Assembly: GCF_026625605.1 (NCBI RefSeq) | Contig: NZ_CP113054.1 | Coordinates: 1 to 64,000 of the forward strand | Direction of reading: 5' to 3' | DNA: 64,000 bases | From: Luteolibacter sp. SL250 | Lineage (GTDB): Bacteria > Verrucomicrobiota > Verrucomicrobiia > Verrucomicrobiales > Akkermansiaceae | In this document: piece by piece, positions 20,629-29,630 of the stretch | How positions within the stretch are numbered: position 1 is the first letter of the stretch | How the letters are laid out: the number at the start of each line of letters is the position of its first letter | The notes under the pieces: generated by a model | The model's input: only the letters and a program-made list of their open reading frames with translations | What the model was told of the DNA's origin: nothing | Database searches by the model: none | Program-made: the position numbers and the translations under genes

Positions 20629-23552
20629 TGGGCTTTCTTGAAGGCGGGGGTATTTTTGAATTTATCGTTCTCGCGCAGGATCTTGAGGGTGGTCTCTGCC
20701 TCTTCGTTGAGACCCATTTCCTTGAGGGTCTCGTAGGATCTCCACAGACCTTCCGCCGCGATGTCCGGATAAGCTTTGAAGCGGGCGAAGGCGTTCTGAT
20801 AGTAGCCGTTGGCCTTTTTCAGCTCTTCTTCCTTTTCCGCCCCGCCTTTGGCGGCGGCACGGGCTTTGAAGATGTCCCCGACGAGGAGATAAACCTGGCC
20901 TCCGGGTTCACCCTTGAAGTTCCGGTCACTCAGAAGCGCGATGCCGGCTTTCTCCGCCTCGTCCAGTTTCCCGAGTTTTGCCAGAGCGTCAACGCGGCCG
21001 ATGTTCGCCTCACGGAACTTGGAGCTGCCCTGGCTTTCTTCGATCGCGAAGGTGAACTGCTCCAGCGCTTTCTGGTATTCCTTCTTGTTGAGGGCGATCT
21101 GGCCGAGGCCCACCGGACCGGAATCCGCGAACGGAGACTCCTGGTAGCGGTCCACGATGCGAAGGAACATCCCTTCCGCTTTGTCCACCTGCCCATCCTT
21201 GAGGAGGATCTCACCGCAGGCGGAAAGAAGCATGGGGCTCAGCGCTTCCGGCGGCGTGTTGAGGGCGATGGCCTTCAACAACTGGTCGGACCGTTCCGGC
21301 AGGCGAAGCATGTCGAAAAGACGGGCGCCGGCGTAGTTCTTGCGGGCAAAGGTCGTCGGATTCTCCTGGCCTGCCGCAGCCTTGTCGAAGACCTTGTTGA
21401 GTTGTTCGAAAAGTGCGTCGGGGTTGACCTCGGTGCCTTTGGCGCGCCGGGCGGGAACCAAGGTGCGGACCATTTCGTCGATGAGGGATTCCACCTGCTC
21501 GTTGGCGGGATCCGCGATGCTGTCCTTGAGGGTTTCCGCGAGCAGTTCCGCGGCTTCCATGCCCTTGTTCTCACGCACCATCATCTTGACCACCCAGGTG
21601 GTGGAGATGAGCGCGAGGTCGGAGCCCGGGAAGCGCTTCATCATGCCCTGGTGCAGGTTCACCAGCCCCGTCCAATCCTTCTTGGCCTGCAGGATGATGG
21701 TCGCCTGCTCGACGGCATAGCGGATGACATCCGCATTGCTCTCGGAGTTCGCGGCCTTCATGTAGGACTCGAGGGCCTTGTCCTGCGGATCGACCTTCTG
21801 CTCCTTGAGCTTCTCCTGGATCTTCTTCTTCTGGCTGTAGGTGTCACCCAGCAGGTTGAGCATCGCTCCGGCGGAAGGATCGTCGATGTTCTCGGAAACG
21901 AAGGCGTTGATCTCCTTCACCAGCTTCTCTGATTGATCCTCCTCATCGCGGAAGTCGATGTAGGCGAGACGATAGCGGAGGTCACCGGAATAACGGCCGC
22001 GCGGGAACTTCTTCAGGTAGTCCTGGATGGATGTGAGGGTTTCCTTGAACTTGCCCTGGATGAAATTGCAGAGGGCCACCTGGTAGAGGGCGTCCTCATA
22101 GCGGTCGCTCTCCGGGAATGTCTGGACGAAGTTGGAATAAGCCTCCCCCGCTTCCGCGAACTTGCCGGAGCGGAACAATCCGTAGGCCTGGAAGAAGAGA
22201 TACTGGTCCTTCGACTTCGAGTCGGAGAACTTCGCCGCCAGATCCTTGTAGAAGGCGATCATCTCTTCCCACTTGCCCGCATCCGCCAGGCCCTGGCCGG
22301 CGATCATGGCGATCTGTTCCAGATTGGTCGATCCCGGGTGCTTGGTGAGGAACTCGGCGGCGCGCTTCTGGAGCTCATCGGTGTCCTTGAGCTGGTTGTA
22401 GGTGACGATTTCCGAGTAGGCGGCGGTTTCGAGGTTCTTCGCCGTCGGATAAACGTTCCGGATCGTACGGAAGCAGACCAGCGCCTCCTCGTAACGTTCC
22501 AGATAATAAAGGCTGCGGCCACGGCCGAGCAGGAGATCCGCATCAAGATCAACCGCCGTTTCGATGGCTGCCAGCGCCTGGGTGTTCAGCTCGAGGGCGG
22601 ACTTCAGCACACCGATCGTTTCACCTGCGGTGGAGCGCCGGGAAATCGGGATCTTCTTCGCGACTTCATCAGCGATTTTCTTCTCGATCTCGGCGACGTC
22701 ACGCTTCTGCTCCTCCAGCGAGGCGCGCTGGGTTTCGAGAACCTGGCGGCGCGGAGGGATGGAACGGTAGAGGGCAAGCGCGATCTCATGGGAGCCACGC
22801 TGGGAAAGATCATTCGCGCGGACCACGATCTGGTTGGTGTACCACGCGATGGCATCGCGGATACCAGGCTGGTTGATCACGCGGTCGAGATAGGCGGTGA
22901 GGTCGTCGAGCTTCTCGCTGTCGGCCAGCAGGCCGATGACCTCCACGGCGGCACCCGTCTGCTGCGGGGTGCGGACGTCCGAACCCATGAGTGTCCTGAA
23001 GACCTGGAAAGCCTCCTCCTGGCGGTTGAGTTCGTTGTAGACCTGACCAAGGGCGAGACCCGCCTCCGAACGGTACTTCGGATCCGCGGCGGCCTGACGC
23101 AGGGCGTTGATGGCCTTTTCCTTTTTCTCCGGGGTGCCCTGGATCATGCAGGCCTTGCCCACGCCCAGATAGCAGCGGCTGGTGTATTCACCCTTCGGAT
23201 GCTTGGTGAGGCATTCGGTGAACGCCACCTCCGCCTTCGCGGCGTTCGCCGCGTCGTTCATCAGCAGGTAACCCAGACCGATGTTGAAACGGATCATCTC
23301 CAGGGTGGCGGCAGGAACCGCCTTGTTTTCGGCGATGGCCTTGAGAAGCGTTTCCAGTTTTCCAACTGCCGTGGTGTAGTCCTTCGCACCGAAGGCCTTC
23401 TCCGCGTCCGCGAAAAGGGTTTCCAGCTCACCGGCCGGTTGTTCGGCAGGCGCCGCCGGCTCCGCAGGCTGGGCCTGGATTTCGCAGAGCGGCAGTGTGG
23501 CAAGCAGTGCGCACAAGGCGTGCTTTGTGAATCTCAGGTTTTTCGAATCCAT
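20625..23552 (-). CDS. large secreted tetratricopeptide-repeat protein
   Basis: About 975 residues with a signal peptide (ALCALLATLPLCEIQAQ, cleavage near residue 28), then roughly 15-20 TPR-like helical pairs across the whole chain. Recognisable units contain patterns such as AEVAFTECLTKHPKGEY and ALYQVALCNFIQGKFKE. Such proteins act as periplasmic scaffolds, and large TPR proteins next to exbB-exbD are a recurring Bacteroidetes/Planctomycetes/Verrucomicrobia arrangement. Start is the ATG at 23552, since the upstream in-frame ATG adds a poor leader. No catalytic motif. Confidence 0.85.
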   Translation of the reverse strand: MDSKNLRFTKHALCALLATLPLCEIQAQPAEPAAPAEQPAGELETLFADAEKAFGAKDYTTAVGKLETLLKAIAENKAVPAATLEMIRFNIGLGYLLMNDAANAAKAEVAFTECLTKHPKGEYTSRCYLGVGKACMIQGTPEKKEKAINALRQAAADPKYRSEAGLALGQVYNELNRQEEAFQVFRTLMGSDVRTPQQTGAAVEVIGLLADSEKLDDLTAYLDRVINQPGIRDAIAWYTNQIVVRANDLSQRGSHEIALALYRSIPPRRQVLETQRASLEEQKRDVAEIEKKIADEVAKKIPISRRSTAGETIGVLKSALELNTQALAAIETAVDLDADLLLGRGRSLYYLERYEEALVCFRTIRNVYPTAKNLETAAYSEIVTYNQLKDTDELQKRAAEFLTKHPGSTNLEQIAMIAGQGLADAGKWEEMIAFYKDLAAKFSDSKSKDQYLFFQAYGLFRSGKFAEAGEAYSNFVQTFPESDRYEDALYQVALCNFIQGKFKETLTSIQDYLKKFPRGRYSGDLRYRLAYIDFRDEEDQSEKLVKEINAFVSENIDDPSAGAMLNLLGDTYSQKKKIQEKLKEQKVDPQDKALESYMKAANSESNADVIRYAVEQATIILQAKKDWTGLVNLHQGMMKRFPGSDLALISTTWVVKMMVRENKGMEAAELLAETLKDSIADPANEQVESLIDEMVRTLVPARRAKGTEVNPDALFEQLNKVFDKAAAGQENPTTFARKNYAGARLFDMLRLPERSDQLLKAIALNTPPEALSPMLLSACGEILLKDGQVDKAEGMFLRIVDRYQESPFADSGPVGLGQIALNKKEYQKALEQFTFAIEESQGSSKFREANIGRVDALAKLGKLDEAEKAGIALLSDRNFKGEPGGQVYLLVGDIFKARAAAKGGAEKEEELKKANGYYQNAFARFKAYPDIAAEGLWRSYETLKEMGLNEEAETTLKILRENDKFKNTPAFKKAQ

Positions 23553-23812
23553 ACGGGTCGCCGCAAGTTTCTTCCCGGGGGAACAATGCTTGTCAAGGTG
23601 AAGACGGTGAAAATTCATTGGGGATTTTTGCTGGGGCGGAGCGGACCCCGCCGGGGGTTTTCAGGATTGGCTGGAAGGCAGTGACCTCCGCCAACAAAGG
23701 TTGGAGCAGCACCCCAACCATGGATACCCCACTGCGGGGGAGTGAAGCATCAGAGACCCCGCAGGGGCCAAAGCCTCCTGCGGCAAGCCTGTGGCGCAAA
23801 CGGTTTTTTCGG
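23553..23812. other. intergenic region with hairpins inside the envelope operon
   Basis: 260 bp between the VWA gene and the TPR gene. It holds several small inverted repeats, for example CCAAC..GTTGG near 23690-23705 and CCGCAGG..CCTGCGG near 23760-23784. No gene is seen. These could be a processing or termination site, or hold an internal promoter for the TPR-exb genes. Confidence 0.4.
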
Positions 23813-24922
23813 TCAGTTCGCCGACTTCGATCCCTTGCGGACCTTGCCACCTTTTTCCACGATGGTGAACTTGCCTCCGGTCTTGGAAGCCAGGTCATCC
23901 ATCGCATCGATCGCTTCTTTCTGCGGCACCATCATGTTGACGGTGTTGATCTTGATGTTCTTGCTTTTTGCCTTGGCGACCAGACCGCGGACAAGGCGAT
24001 CCATATCACGGTTTTCCATCGCACCGTCGGTCATGAAGAAGATCTGCTCCGGCGGCGGTTGCATTTCCATGGCGATCTCAAGCGGTGCCTCCCAGTCGGT
24101 GCCACCGATGAGTTCCTGGTTCTTGATCAGGCTCACCATCTTCTTCTTCTCCGTGTCACCGGCGTCCAGCCAGTCCACTTTCATATAAGGCTTTTCGGTG
24201 GTCCATTCCCAGGAACTCTTGGAACTCCACTTGTACTCCTTGCCCTTGTGCTTGACCACGTTGTTGACCACCTCGTCACCGGGAACCCAGGCCGGACCTG
24301 AGAAGAAGATGACGGCAAACTTGGTTTTGTCAGGAAGAGCCTTCACGGAACGGGTGAGTTCCTCCTTCATCAGGATATCCCGGCCATCCGCGCGCATGGA
24401 GATGGAAAGGTCGATGACGTAGGCGACACGCTGAGCGCGCATCTCCAGACCGAAGAACACGGGAGGAGCACCCTTGGCCATGCCGTCGCCCATGCCGGAG
24501 CCGAAGCCCGTGCCGATGCCGCTGCCCTGGCCACCGCCGGAACCACTGCCACCAAGACCCTGCATGCCACCGGCACCGAGGGCGCCCAGCTTGCTCATGC
24601 TGGAGTTCATCTCCGGATCAGGCAGGGTGAAGTTGCTGACGGCATCCTTGGCAGCCACGCGGGAGACGTTCGTCTTCACCATCTGGGACTGCTTCTTCTG
24701 CTGGCTCTTGTTGGCGTTCGGGTTGCCGCCACCACCACTCGGCTTGAAATCCACCACCTTCTCAGGCGGCGGCGGGATCACCGCGAAAATCCAGTAAAGT
24801 GCGATCACAAGGAAGATCGCGTGCACGACGATCGAAATCGTCAAAGATCCCCCACCCAGGCGGCGCCAGTAGGAGAGTTTGGGTTTGATGAGGATCGGCT
24901 CGGTGGTCGGAGGCTGTTCCAT
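23813..24922 (-). CDS. TonB-like membrane-anchored protein with von Willebrand factor A domain
   Basis: 369 residues. A short cytoplasmic N-terminus (~27 residues) precedes one membrane helix (~28-48, LTISIVVHAIFLVIALYWI), then a proline stretch (VIPPPPEKVVDFKP), the layout of TonB/TolA N-termini, including a histidine in the helix (His34). A Gly/Ser/Asn-rich linker (~62-150) leads to a VWA domain with a complete MIDAS: Asp171-x-Ser173-x-Ser175, Thr275 and Asp299. The typical TonB C-terminal domain is absent. It heads the operon with TPR, ExbB and three ExbD genes. Inference: ExbB/D drives this protein, and the metal-dependent VWA domain is the periplasmic effector. Confidence 0.85.
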   Translation of the reverse strand: MEQPPTTEPILIKPKLSYWRRLGGGSLTISIVVHAIFLVIALYWIFAVIPPPPEKVVDFKPSGGGGNPNANKSQQKKQSQMVKTNVSRVAAKDAVSNFTLPDPEMNSSMSKLGALGAGGMQGLGGSGSGGGQGSGIGTGFGSGMGDGMAKGAPPVFFGLEMRAQRVAYVIDLSISMRADGRDILMKEELTRSVKALPDKTKFAVIFFSGPAWVPGDEVVNNVVKHKGKEYKWSSKSSWEWTTEKPYMKVDWLDAGDTEKKKMVSLIKNQELIGGTDWEAPLEIAMEMQPPPEQIFFMTDGAMENRDMDRLVRGLVAKAKSKNIKINTVNMMVPQKEAIDAMDDLASKTGGKFTIVEKGGKVRKGSKSAN

Positions 24923-25074
24923 GTTGGTGAGGGGTTTTTAGGGATTGTCAGAAGTTGGAACGCGGGGCACCAGCTTTTCTTAGGGAATTTTCCGGAAATG
25001 TCACAAAAGTTTTTTTCGGGCGGCGTTCCACCGGGATCCCCATGAAAAAAGCGCCGCCATCCAAGGGTCTTTTT

Positions 25075-25857
25075 TCAATAATCTGAGAAGGTGAAGGTGT
25101 AGAGAATGGAACTCTTGTCGCAGACCACCCACATTTTCCGCGCCTCATAGTCCACGGCCAGCCCCTCAGGCTGCTCGATATCAAAGGAAAAGATGGTCTG
25201 GATCCTGAGATCCCGGTCGAGGACGTAGACGGCGTCCGACTCATCGCTCATCACCCACAGGTGACCGCGCACCGGGTCGTAAGACATTGAGGAATAGTCC
25301 TTGGCGAAGTTCAACTCGGCGCGGGAGGTTTCCCGCAGAGAGGCATCCAGTGTGATCAGGGTGCCGGGGGTTTTTTCCTTCAGCGCATAGTAAACCGATT
25401 CGACCGGATCATAGGTGAGGGATTCCGGCCCCTTGTTCCTCTCGCCGGGCATATCCAGCTTGGAACGGGAAGAATGCTTCCCCACCGAAGTCATCAGCAC
25501 GATCTCCCGGGATTTTTCCGAAACGACCGCCAATCCCTTGTGCCCTACGGTAGTGACACCCTCCAGATCCTCCAAACCACTCCCGAACGAGCCGAGGATG
25601 TGACCGTTCAGGTCCATCTGATAGACGATCCCACCTTCGTCGCTGACGGTCCAGAGCGTCTTCCGGTCCTCGGAGAGATCGAGATCGGATGGCTCCTCCA
25701 CATCGATGTGGTGACGGGCGACGAGCTTCAGATTGCCACTCGTCGACATGGTTGCCGCCGCCTCCGGCACCGCCTTGTCCTTTCCCTTGCACGCAAACAA
25801 CACAAGAAGGGCTGCCAAACAGACAACTGGCGTGGCCAGGGAAGAGAAATTTTTCAT
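25075..25857 (-). CDS. SdiA-regulated-type lipoprotein (beta-propeller)
   Basis: 260 residues. Lipobox LFAC gives a lipidated Cys23. The rest is a WD/NHL-like beta-propeller of the SdiA-regulated (YjiK) family, with repeated blades such as EPSDLDLSEDRKTLWTVSDEGG, EGVTTVGHKGLAVVSE and QPEGLAVDYEARKMWVV. It is predicted to be an outer-membrane-anchored periplasmic protein. The ATG at 25857 was chosen because it precedes the signal peptide. Divergent from purE. Confidence 0.82.
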   Translation of the reverse strand: MKNFSSLATPVVCLAALLVLFACKGKDKAVPEAAATMSTSGNLKLVARHHIDVEEPSDLDLSEDRKTLWTVSDEGGIVYQMDLNGHILGSFGSGLEDLEGVTTVGHKGLAVVSEKSREIVLMTSVGKHSSRSKLDMPGERNKGPESLTYDPVESVYYALKEKTPGTLITLDASLRETSRAELNFAKDYSSMSYDPVRGHLWVMSDESDAVYVLDRDLRIQTIFSFDIEQPEGLAVDYEARKMWVVCDKSSILYTFTFSDY

Positions 25858-25978
25858 GCGGTACAGCGGAAGATGCCCGGACCATGCCGCTGCTTCCGAA
25901 AATCTCAAGAATTCCATGCAGACTTCGCCCAAAGGCGTGGATTGACGCCCGCCCCCTGCCCCGCCACGCTCGCGCTCT

Positions 25979-26476
25979 ATGAGCGGAACACCGGTCGTCG
26001 GAATCATCATGGGCAGCACTTCGGACTGGCCCACCCTGGAACACGCCGCACGCACGTTGCGGGACTTTGGCGTGGCATGGGAGGCGGAGGTCGTGAGCGC
26101 GCACCGGACACCGGACAAGCTGGTCTCCTATGCGGAGACAGCCCGCGGGCGCGGCCTGAAATGCATCATCGCCGGAGCGGGCGGCGCCGCCCATCTGCCG
26201 GGAATGACCGCCGCCATCACGGACCTCCCCGTGCTCGGAGTGCCGGTGGAGTCGAAGACGCTCCATGGCGTCGACTCCCTCCTTTCCATCGTCCAGATGC
26301 CCGCCGGCATCCCGACCGCCACCTTTGCCATCGGCAAGGCGGGCTCCATCAACGCCGCGCTGTTCGCCGTGGCGATCCTGGCGAATGAAGACGCCGCGCT
26401 GGCGGAAAAACTGGCCGCTTTCCGCAAGAACCAGAGTGACACGGTGAAAGCCGCCACCCTCCCCGCTCTCGACTGA
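25979..26476 (+). CDS. purE: N5-carboxyaminoimidazole ribonucleotide mutase PurE
   Basis: 165-residue class I PurE, converting N5-CAIR to CAIR in purine synthesis. It shows IIMGSTSDW (residues 9-17), the catalytic SAHRTP (~40-45), [11 protein letters not shown] and the [13 protein letters not shown]-terminal helix. It is 20 bp upstream of purK, the enzyme that supplies its substrate, so they form an operon. Confidence 0.97.
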   Translation: MSGTPVVGIIMGSTSDWPTLEHAARTLRDFGVAWEAEVVSAHRTPDKLVSYAETARGRGLKCIIAGAGGAAHLPGMTAAITDLPVLGVPVESKTLHGVDSLLSIVQMPAGIPTATFAIGKAGSINAALFAVAILANEDAALAEKLAAFRKNQSDTVKAATLPALD

Positions 26477-26496
26477 GCCCTCTGCCATTCCTCTCC

Positions 26497-27639
26497 ATGC
26501 CATCCCTTCCCATTCATCCTCCCGGCTGCATTGTCGGCGTCATCGGCGGCGGCCAGCTCGGCCGCATGCTGGCACTGGCCGCCCGCCGGATGGGCGTGCG
26601 CACCCTGATCTGGACCGGCGGCCTGGAGGCCCCCGCCGTGGAAGTGGCCGACGAGGTGATCGACGCCCCGTTCGATGACGCCGCCGCACTGGAACGCTTC
26701 TGCCAGACCGCCACGGTCGCCACGGTCGAGTTCGAGAACATCCCCCGCACCACCCTGGAGACGGTCGCCGCAGGCATCCCCCTGCATCCGTCCCCCGCCG
26801 CCATCTCCACCTGCCAGAACCGGGAGCGTGAGAAAAACTTCCTGCGCCAGCATGAGATCCCCTGCACTTGGTTCGCGGTGGTGGGCAGCGCCGCGGAACT
26901 GGCTGAGGCCATGAAGGATCTGGGCGGCCCCGGCGTGCTGAAAACCGCGGACTTCGGCTATGACGGAAAAGGACAGATCAAGCTCGACGGCACGGAGGAT
27001 CCGGAAGCGGTCTGGGCGGAGTTCGACGCGCCGCGCGCCGTCCTTGAGGCATTCGTCCCCTTCGAGCGGGAGCTTTCCGTAATGGTCGCCCGCGGGGCGG
27101 ATGGCCAGGTGGTCACCTACGATCCTGCGGAGAACCGCCACCGCCACCATATCCTGGACGTTTCCATCGTCCCCGCACGGACCACTCCCGCAGTGGCGCT
27201 GGAGGCATCCGCCATCGCCCGCCGCATCGCTGGCGCGCTCGACTACCGGGGCATCCTCGGCGTGGAGTTTTTCCTCAAGGAAGACGGATCCCTGCTGGTG
27301 AACGAGATGGCCCCGCGACCGCACAACTCCGGCCACCACACGCTGGACGCCTGCGCCACCTCCCAGTTCGAGCAGCAACTGCGTGCCGTGCTGGGCTTGC
27401 CCCTGGGCTCCCCGCGGCTGCTCTCACCCGTGGTGATGCTGAACCTGCTCGGTGACTTCTGGCCGGACGAAACCACCCCTCCTGACTGGCAGCCACTCTT
27501 CCAGGACGGAGAAGCTTTCCTCCACCTCTATGGCAAGCGCCGGGCGATCGGCCGCCGGAAAATGGGTCACGCGAATTTCCTCGGACCGGATGCGCTGGAA
27601 CGCGCGGAGGCGATGAAGGCCGCCTGGCTGGAGCGGTGA
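26497..27639 (+). CDS. purK: 5-(carboxyamino)imidazole ribonucleotide synthase PurK
   Basis: 380-residue ATP-grasp ligase making N5-CAIR from AIR, ATP and bicarbonate. Features are GVIGGGQLGRMLALAARRMG at the N-terminus, ATP-binding KTADFGYDGKGQ, catalytic EAFVPFERELSV, and EMAPRPHNSGH in the active site. Normal family length. It follows purE, with a hairpin downstream. Confidence 0.97.
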   Translation: MPSLPIHPPGCIVGVIGGGQLGRMLALAARRMGVRTLIWTGGLEAPAVEVADEVIDAPFDDAAALERFCQTATVATVEFENIPRTTLETVAAGIPLHPSPAAISTCQNREREKNFLRQHEIPCTWFAVVGSAAELAEAMKDLGGPGVLKTADFGYDGKGQIKLDGTEDPEAVWAEFDAPRAVLEAFVPFERELSVMVARGADGQVVTYDPAENRHRHHILDVSIVPARTTPAVALEASAIARRIAGALDYRGILGVEFFLKEDGSLLVNEMAPRPHNSGHHTLDACATSQFEQQLRAVLGLPLGSPRLLSPVVMLNLLGDFWPDETTPPDWQPLFQDGEAFLHLYGKRRAIGRRKMGHANFLGPDALERAEAMKAAWLER

Positions 27640-27647
27640 TGGGGTTC

Positions 27648-27668
27648 CAGGTCCACCCGAAGGGTGGA
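27648..27668 (+). terminator. 9-bp perfect hairpin after purK
   Basis: GGTCCACCC-GAA-GGGTGGACC forms a perfect stem with a stable three-base loop, 9 bp past the purK stop and just before the convergent DUF1802 gene end. There is no U-run, so it may be a 3'-end stabiliser or a Rho-assisted site rather than a classical terminator. Confidence 0.45.
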
Positions 27669-27688
27669 CCCGCCGGACCATACGCCGT

Positions 27689-28246
27689 TCAGGCCAATGC
27701 AGCGGAAAGCTCCGCGAATGCCGTCTCATCGAGCACCGGCTTCGCCGATTCCCTCCAGCCTGCGGGCGGTTCGGGCAGCTTCACCCAGCTCCGGCAGCCG
27801 CCATACTTCGGCTCATAGACGAATTCCCACGGCTGCGCCAGCTCCCGCACACGCACCAGTGCCACATGGATGCTGCCGGAGGCCATGCCCTTCCCCTCCC
27901 AGTCGAAGCGGTCGCGGACGGTCTTTTCGGAGTAAACATGGAACGGCTCCAGCGCCTTCACCTTCTCCCAATCCGTGAGCGTGACGGCCCATTCCGCTTC
28001 CGCGTGGTGCGTGATGCGGATGACGTCCCCAGGCTGCCATTCCGGCGCGACCTCGACATGGCCCTCGCGGACATGATCCCCGATGGCGTGGAAGCGCGTG
28101 GGAAAAAGGAAGAACGATCCATGGGCGAAGGAAAATCCCGCGCGGCCTTCATGGATGCCACCCTTGCGCAGCAGGATGGACTGCCGGCCCCTGGCAAGCG
28201 CGTCACAGACGACCTGCCATTCCTTGAAGCTGATGATGTCGTTCAT
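27689..28246 (-). CDS. DUF1802 family protein
   Basis: 185 residues matching the DUF1802 pattern (FKEWQVVCDALARGRQSILLRKGGIHE at the start, then FFLFPTRFHA, and a C-terminal VYEPKYGGCRSWVKLP). Function is unknown in the family. It is cytoplasmic, with no signal or membrane helix. It is followed on the same strand by nothing obvious and faces purK. Confidence 0.8.
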   Translation of the reverse strand: MNDIISFKEWQVVCDALARGRQSILLRKGGIHEGRAGFSFAHGSFFLFPTRFHAIGDHVREGHVEVAPEWQPGDVIRITHHAEAEWAVTLTDWEKVKALEPFHVYSEKTVRDRFDWEGKGMASGSIHVALVRVRELAQPWEFVYEPKYGGCRSWVKLPEPPAGWRESAKPVLDETAFAELSAALA

Positions 28247-28269
28247 GATGGGAAAGAATCGGATGGAGC

Positions 28270-28329
28270 GCGGACTTCAGTCCGCCCCGGGGGAATCCCG
28301 CCAGCGAAGCCAGGCGGACTGAAGTCCGC
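28270..28329. repeat. REP-like palindrome pair
   Basis: GCGGACTTCAGTCCGC (28270-28285), itself a near-palindrome, is repeated in inverted orientation at 28313-28329 around a 26-bp centre. Together they form a nested large hairpin between DUF1802 and the zinc-ribbon gene. This is the architecture of repetitive extragenic palindromes. Only one such pair was found in the window. Confidence 0.65.
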
Positions 28330-28339
28330 TCTGCGTTCA

Positions 28340-28573
28340 TCAACCCAGGTCCTCCGCGGTGACGGAGGTCTGTTCCCGGGCACCCAGGATGCGGGCCTGC
28401 CGGATGACCTGCTCCGCGGTCGTATCAAACCGGAAACTGTGGCAATTCGGGCAAAGGGCCGCACCGGCCCCCACGATGGAGTCACACCCCTCGCACACCT
28501 TGTAGGCGGCGGGGTTGGCGGCGATCTTGGCGGCGGTTTCCGCGCGCGAAGGAGGTGGTTGGGGAGAAGCCAT
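28340..28573 (-). CDS. small zinc-ribbon protein
   Basis: 77 residues. Two CxxC pairs (CEGC and CPNC) separated by 13 residues in the middle make a zinc ribbon. It has an Ala-rich N-terminal helix and a C-terminal helix (AEQVIRQARILGARE). Probably DNA- or RNA-binding or a regulator. It lies just downstream of rpsT on the same strand (67 bp). No named family recognised. Confidence 0.65.
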   Translation of the reverse strand: MASPQPPPSRAETAAKIAANPAAYKVCEGCDSIVGAGAALCPNCHSFRFDTTAEQVIRQARILGAREQTSVTAEDLG

Positions 28574-28639
28574 TCTATGAAAAAAGCGGCACCGGGGAGC
28601 CGGTCCGCTTGATTTTCGTGTTTCCGGGGACCGAACGGA

Positions 28640-28903
28640 TCAGGCAATCGCAGCGATCGCCTTGGAGGTCTTGCTCTTGATGTTGGCGGCCTTGTTCGGG
28701 TGGATCAGGTTGCGCTTGGCTGCCTTGTCCACGTAGGAGGAGAGAACGGTGCTGGCCTTGGCGGCACCTTCCTTGTCACCAGCGGCAACAGCAGCAAGCA
28801 CGGCCTTGCGGGCGGTCTTGAAGCGGCTCTTTTCAGCACGGTTGCGCTCGGTGCGCACGATGGTCTGACGTGCGCGCTTGATGGAAGATTTGTGGTTGGC
28901 CAT
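28640..28903 (-). CDS. rpsT: 30S ribosomal protein S20
   Basis: 87-residue basic helical protein beginning MANHKSSIKRARQTIVRTERN, with KTARKAVLAAV and NLIHPNKAANIKSK, all standard S20 signatures. It binds 16S rRNA early in 30S assembly. A promoter-like sequence lies about 50 bp upstream. Confidence 0.97.
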   Translation of the reverse strand: MANHKSSIKRARQTIVRTERNRAEKSRFKTARKAVLAAVAAGDKEGAAKASTVLSSYVDKAAKRNLIHPNKAANIKSKTSKAIAAIA

Positions 28904-28949
28904 GGTCGTTTGTCAAAAAGTGGTGGGCCGGAAACGGCGGGGCGGGGAA

Positions 28950-28975
28950 ATTATAAATTTTTAGGATGGTGTCAA
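28950..28975 (-). promoter_or_regulatory. candidate promoter of rpsT
   Basis: On the minus strand a perfect TTGACA (28975-28970) is followed by a perfect TATAAT (28955-28950). The spacer is only 14 bases, shorter than the ideal 17; the overlapping TAATTT at 28953 downward gives 16. It lies about 46 bp upstream of the rpsT ATG in an AT-rich patch, so it is a likely strong promoter. Confidence 0.6.
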
Positions 28976-29005
28976 GCTTGTGTTTTTCGATCTGCGGAGG
29001 ATTCC

Positions 29006-29623
29006 TCAGACACCATCGTCGATGCTGCCGCCACGGGCAACGTATCCCTGCTGCTCCTTGGTGGCTCCCAGGGTGCCGCGGATCACGCGGACCTCAGCCC
29101 CCGCACCCACACGGTTGTAGAGATCGATGACATCCCTGCCACCCATCCGGATGCAACCGTACGAGGCAGGAGTTCCCAAGCGGCTTTCCTCCGGAGTGCC
29201 GTGGATGTAGATGTAGCGCCGGTAGGCATTGAAATTCCCGATTTCCGTACCGTGGAGCCAGAGGATGCGGCTGACAATGGGATCCCGGCCCGGTGCATTC
29301 GGCCGGAGCACCTCACCGGTCGGCCGGCGGCTCTTGAAAACTGTACCAGCCACGGCGTTGCCGCCAATCTTCTTGGCGATCCGCATGGTACCCAGCGGAG
29401 TGCAGTTGCTGCCCGGCTTGTCACCGATGCCGAACTTCGACGTGGAGATCCTGTAGGACTTCACCGGCTTTCCATCCCTCACCAGCAGCAGCTTCTGATC
29501 GCGCACGCTGACGATCATCTTGTTGCGGTTGTCCTTTTTGACCGATCCACAGCTGGTGAAACCAACCGCGGCGGCAAGACAGGCCATGGAGAGGAGGAAC
29601 TTGCGGGAAAGACTCAGGGCCAT
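29006..29623 (-). CDS. L,D-transpeptidase (YkuD domain) lipoprotein
   Basis: 205 residues. N-terminal signal with a lipobox-like FTSC (Cys25), then a YkuD domain with the catalytic motif His141-Gly-Thr...Ser154-Tyr-Gly-Cys157-Ile-Arg159. L,D-transpeptidases make 3-3 peptidoglycan cross-links or attach proteins to peptidoglycan in the periplasm. Start is the ATG at 29623; in-frame sequence upstream belongs to the preceding gene region. It starts 7 bp after the glycan synthase stop, so the two are co-transcribed. Confidence 0.9.
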   Translation of the reverse strand: MALSLSRKFLLSMACLAAAVGFTSCGSVKKDNRNKMIVSVRDQKLLLVRDGKPVKSYRISTSKFGIGDKPGSNCTPLGTMRIAKKIGGNAVAGTVFKSRRPTGEVLRPNAPGRDPIVSRILWLHGTEIGNFNAYRRYIYIHGTPEESRLGTPASYGCIRMGGRDVIDLYNRVGAGAEVRVIRGTLGATKEQQGYVARGGSIDDGV

Positions 29624-29630
29624 GGGTGGG

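Noticed and set aside
20544..23684. Long plus-strand frames opposite the TPR gene
   Set aside because: Antisense to a protein with clear TPR periodicity and signal peptide; no supporting motifs on the plus strand.
26128..27378. 416-codon minus-strand frame across purE and purK
   Set aside because: Antisense to purE and purK, which are complete; low-complexity translation.
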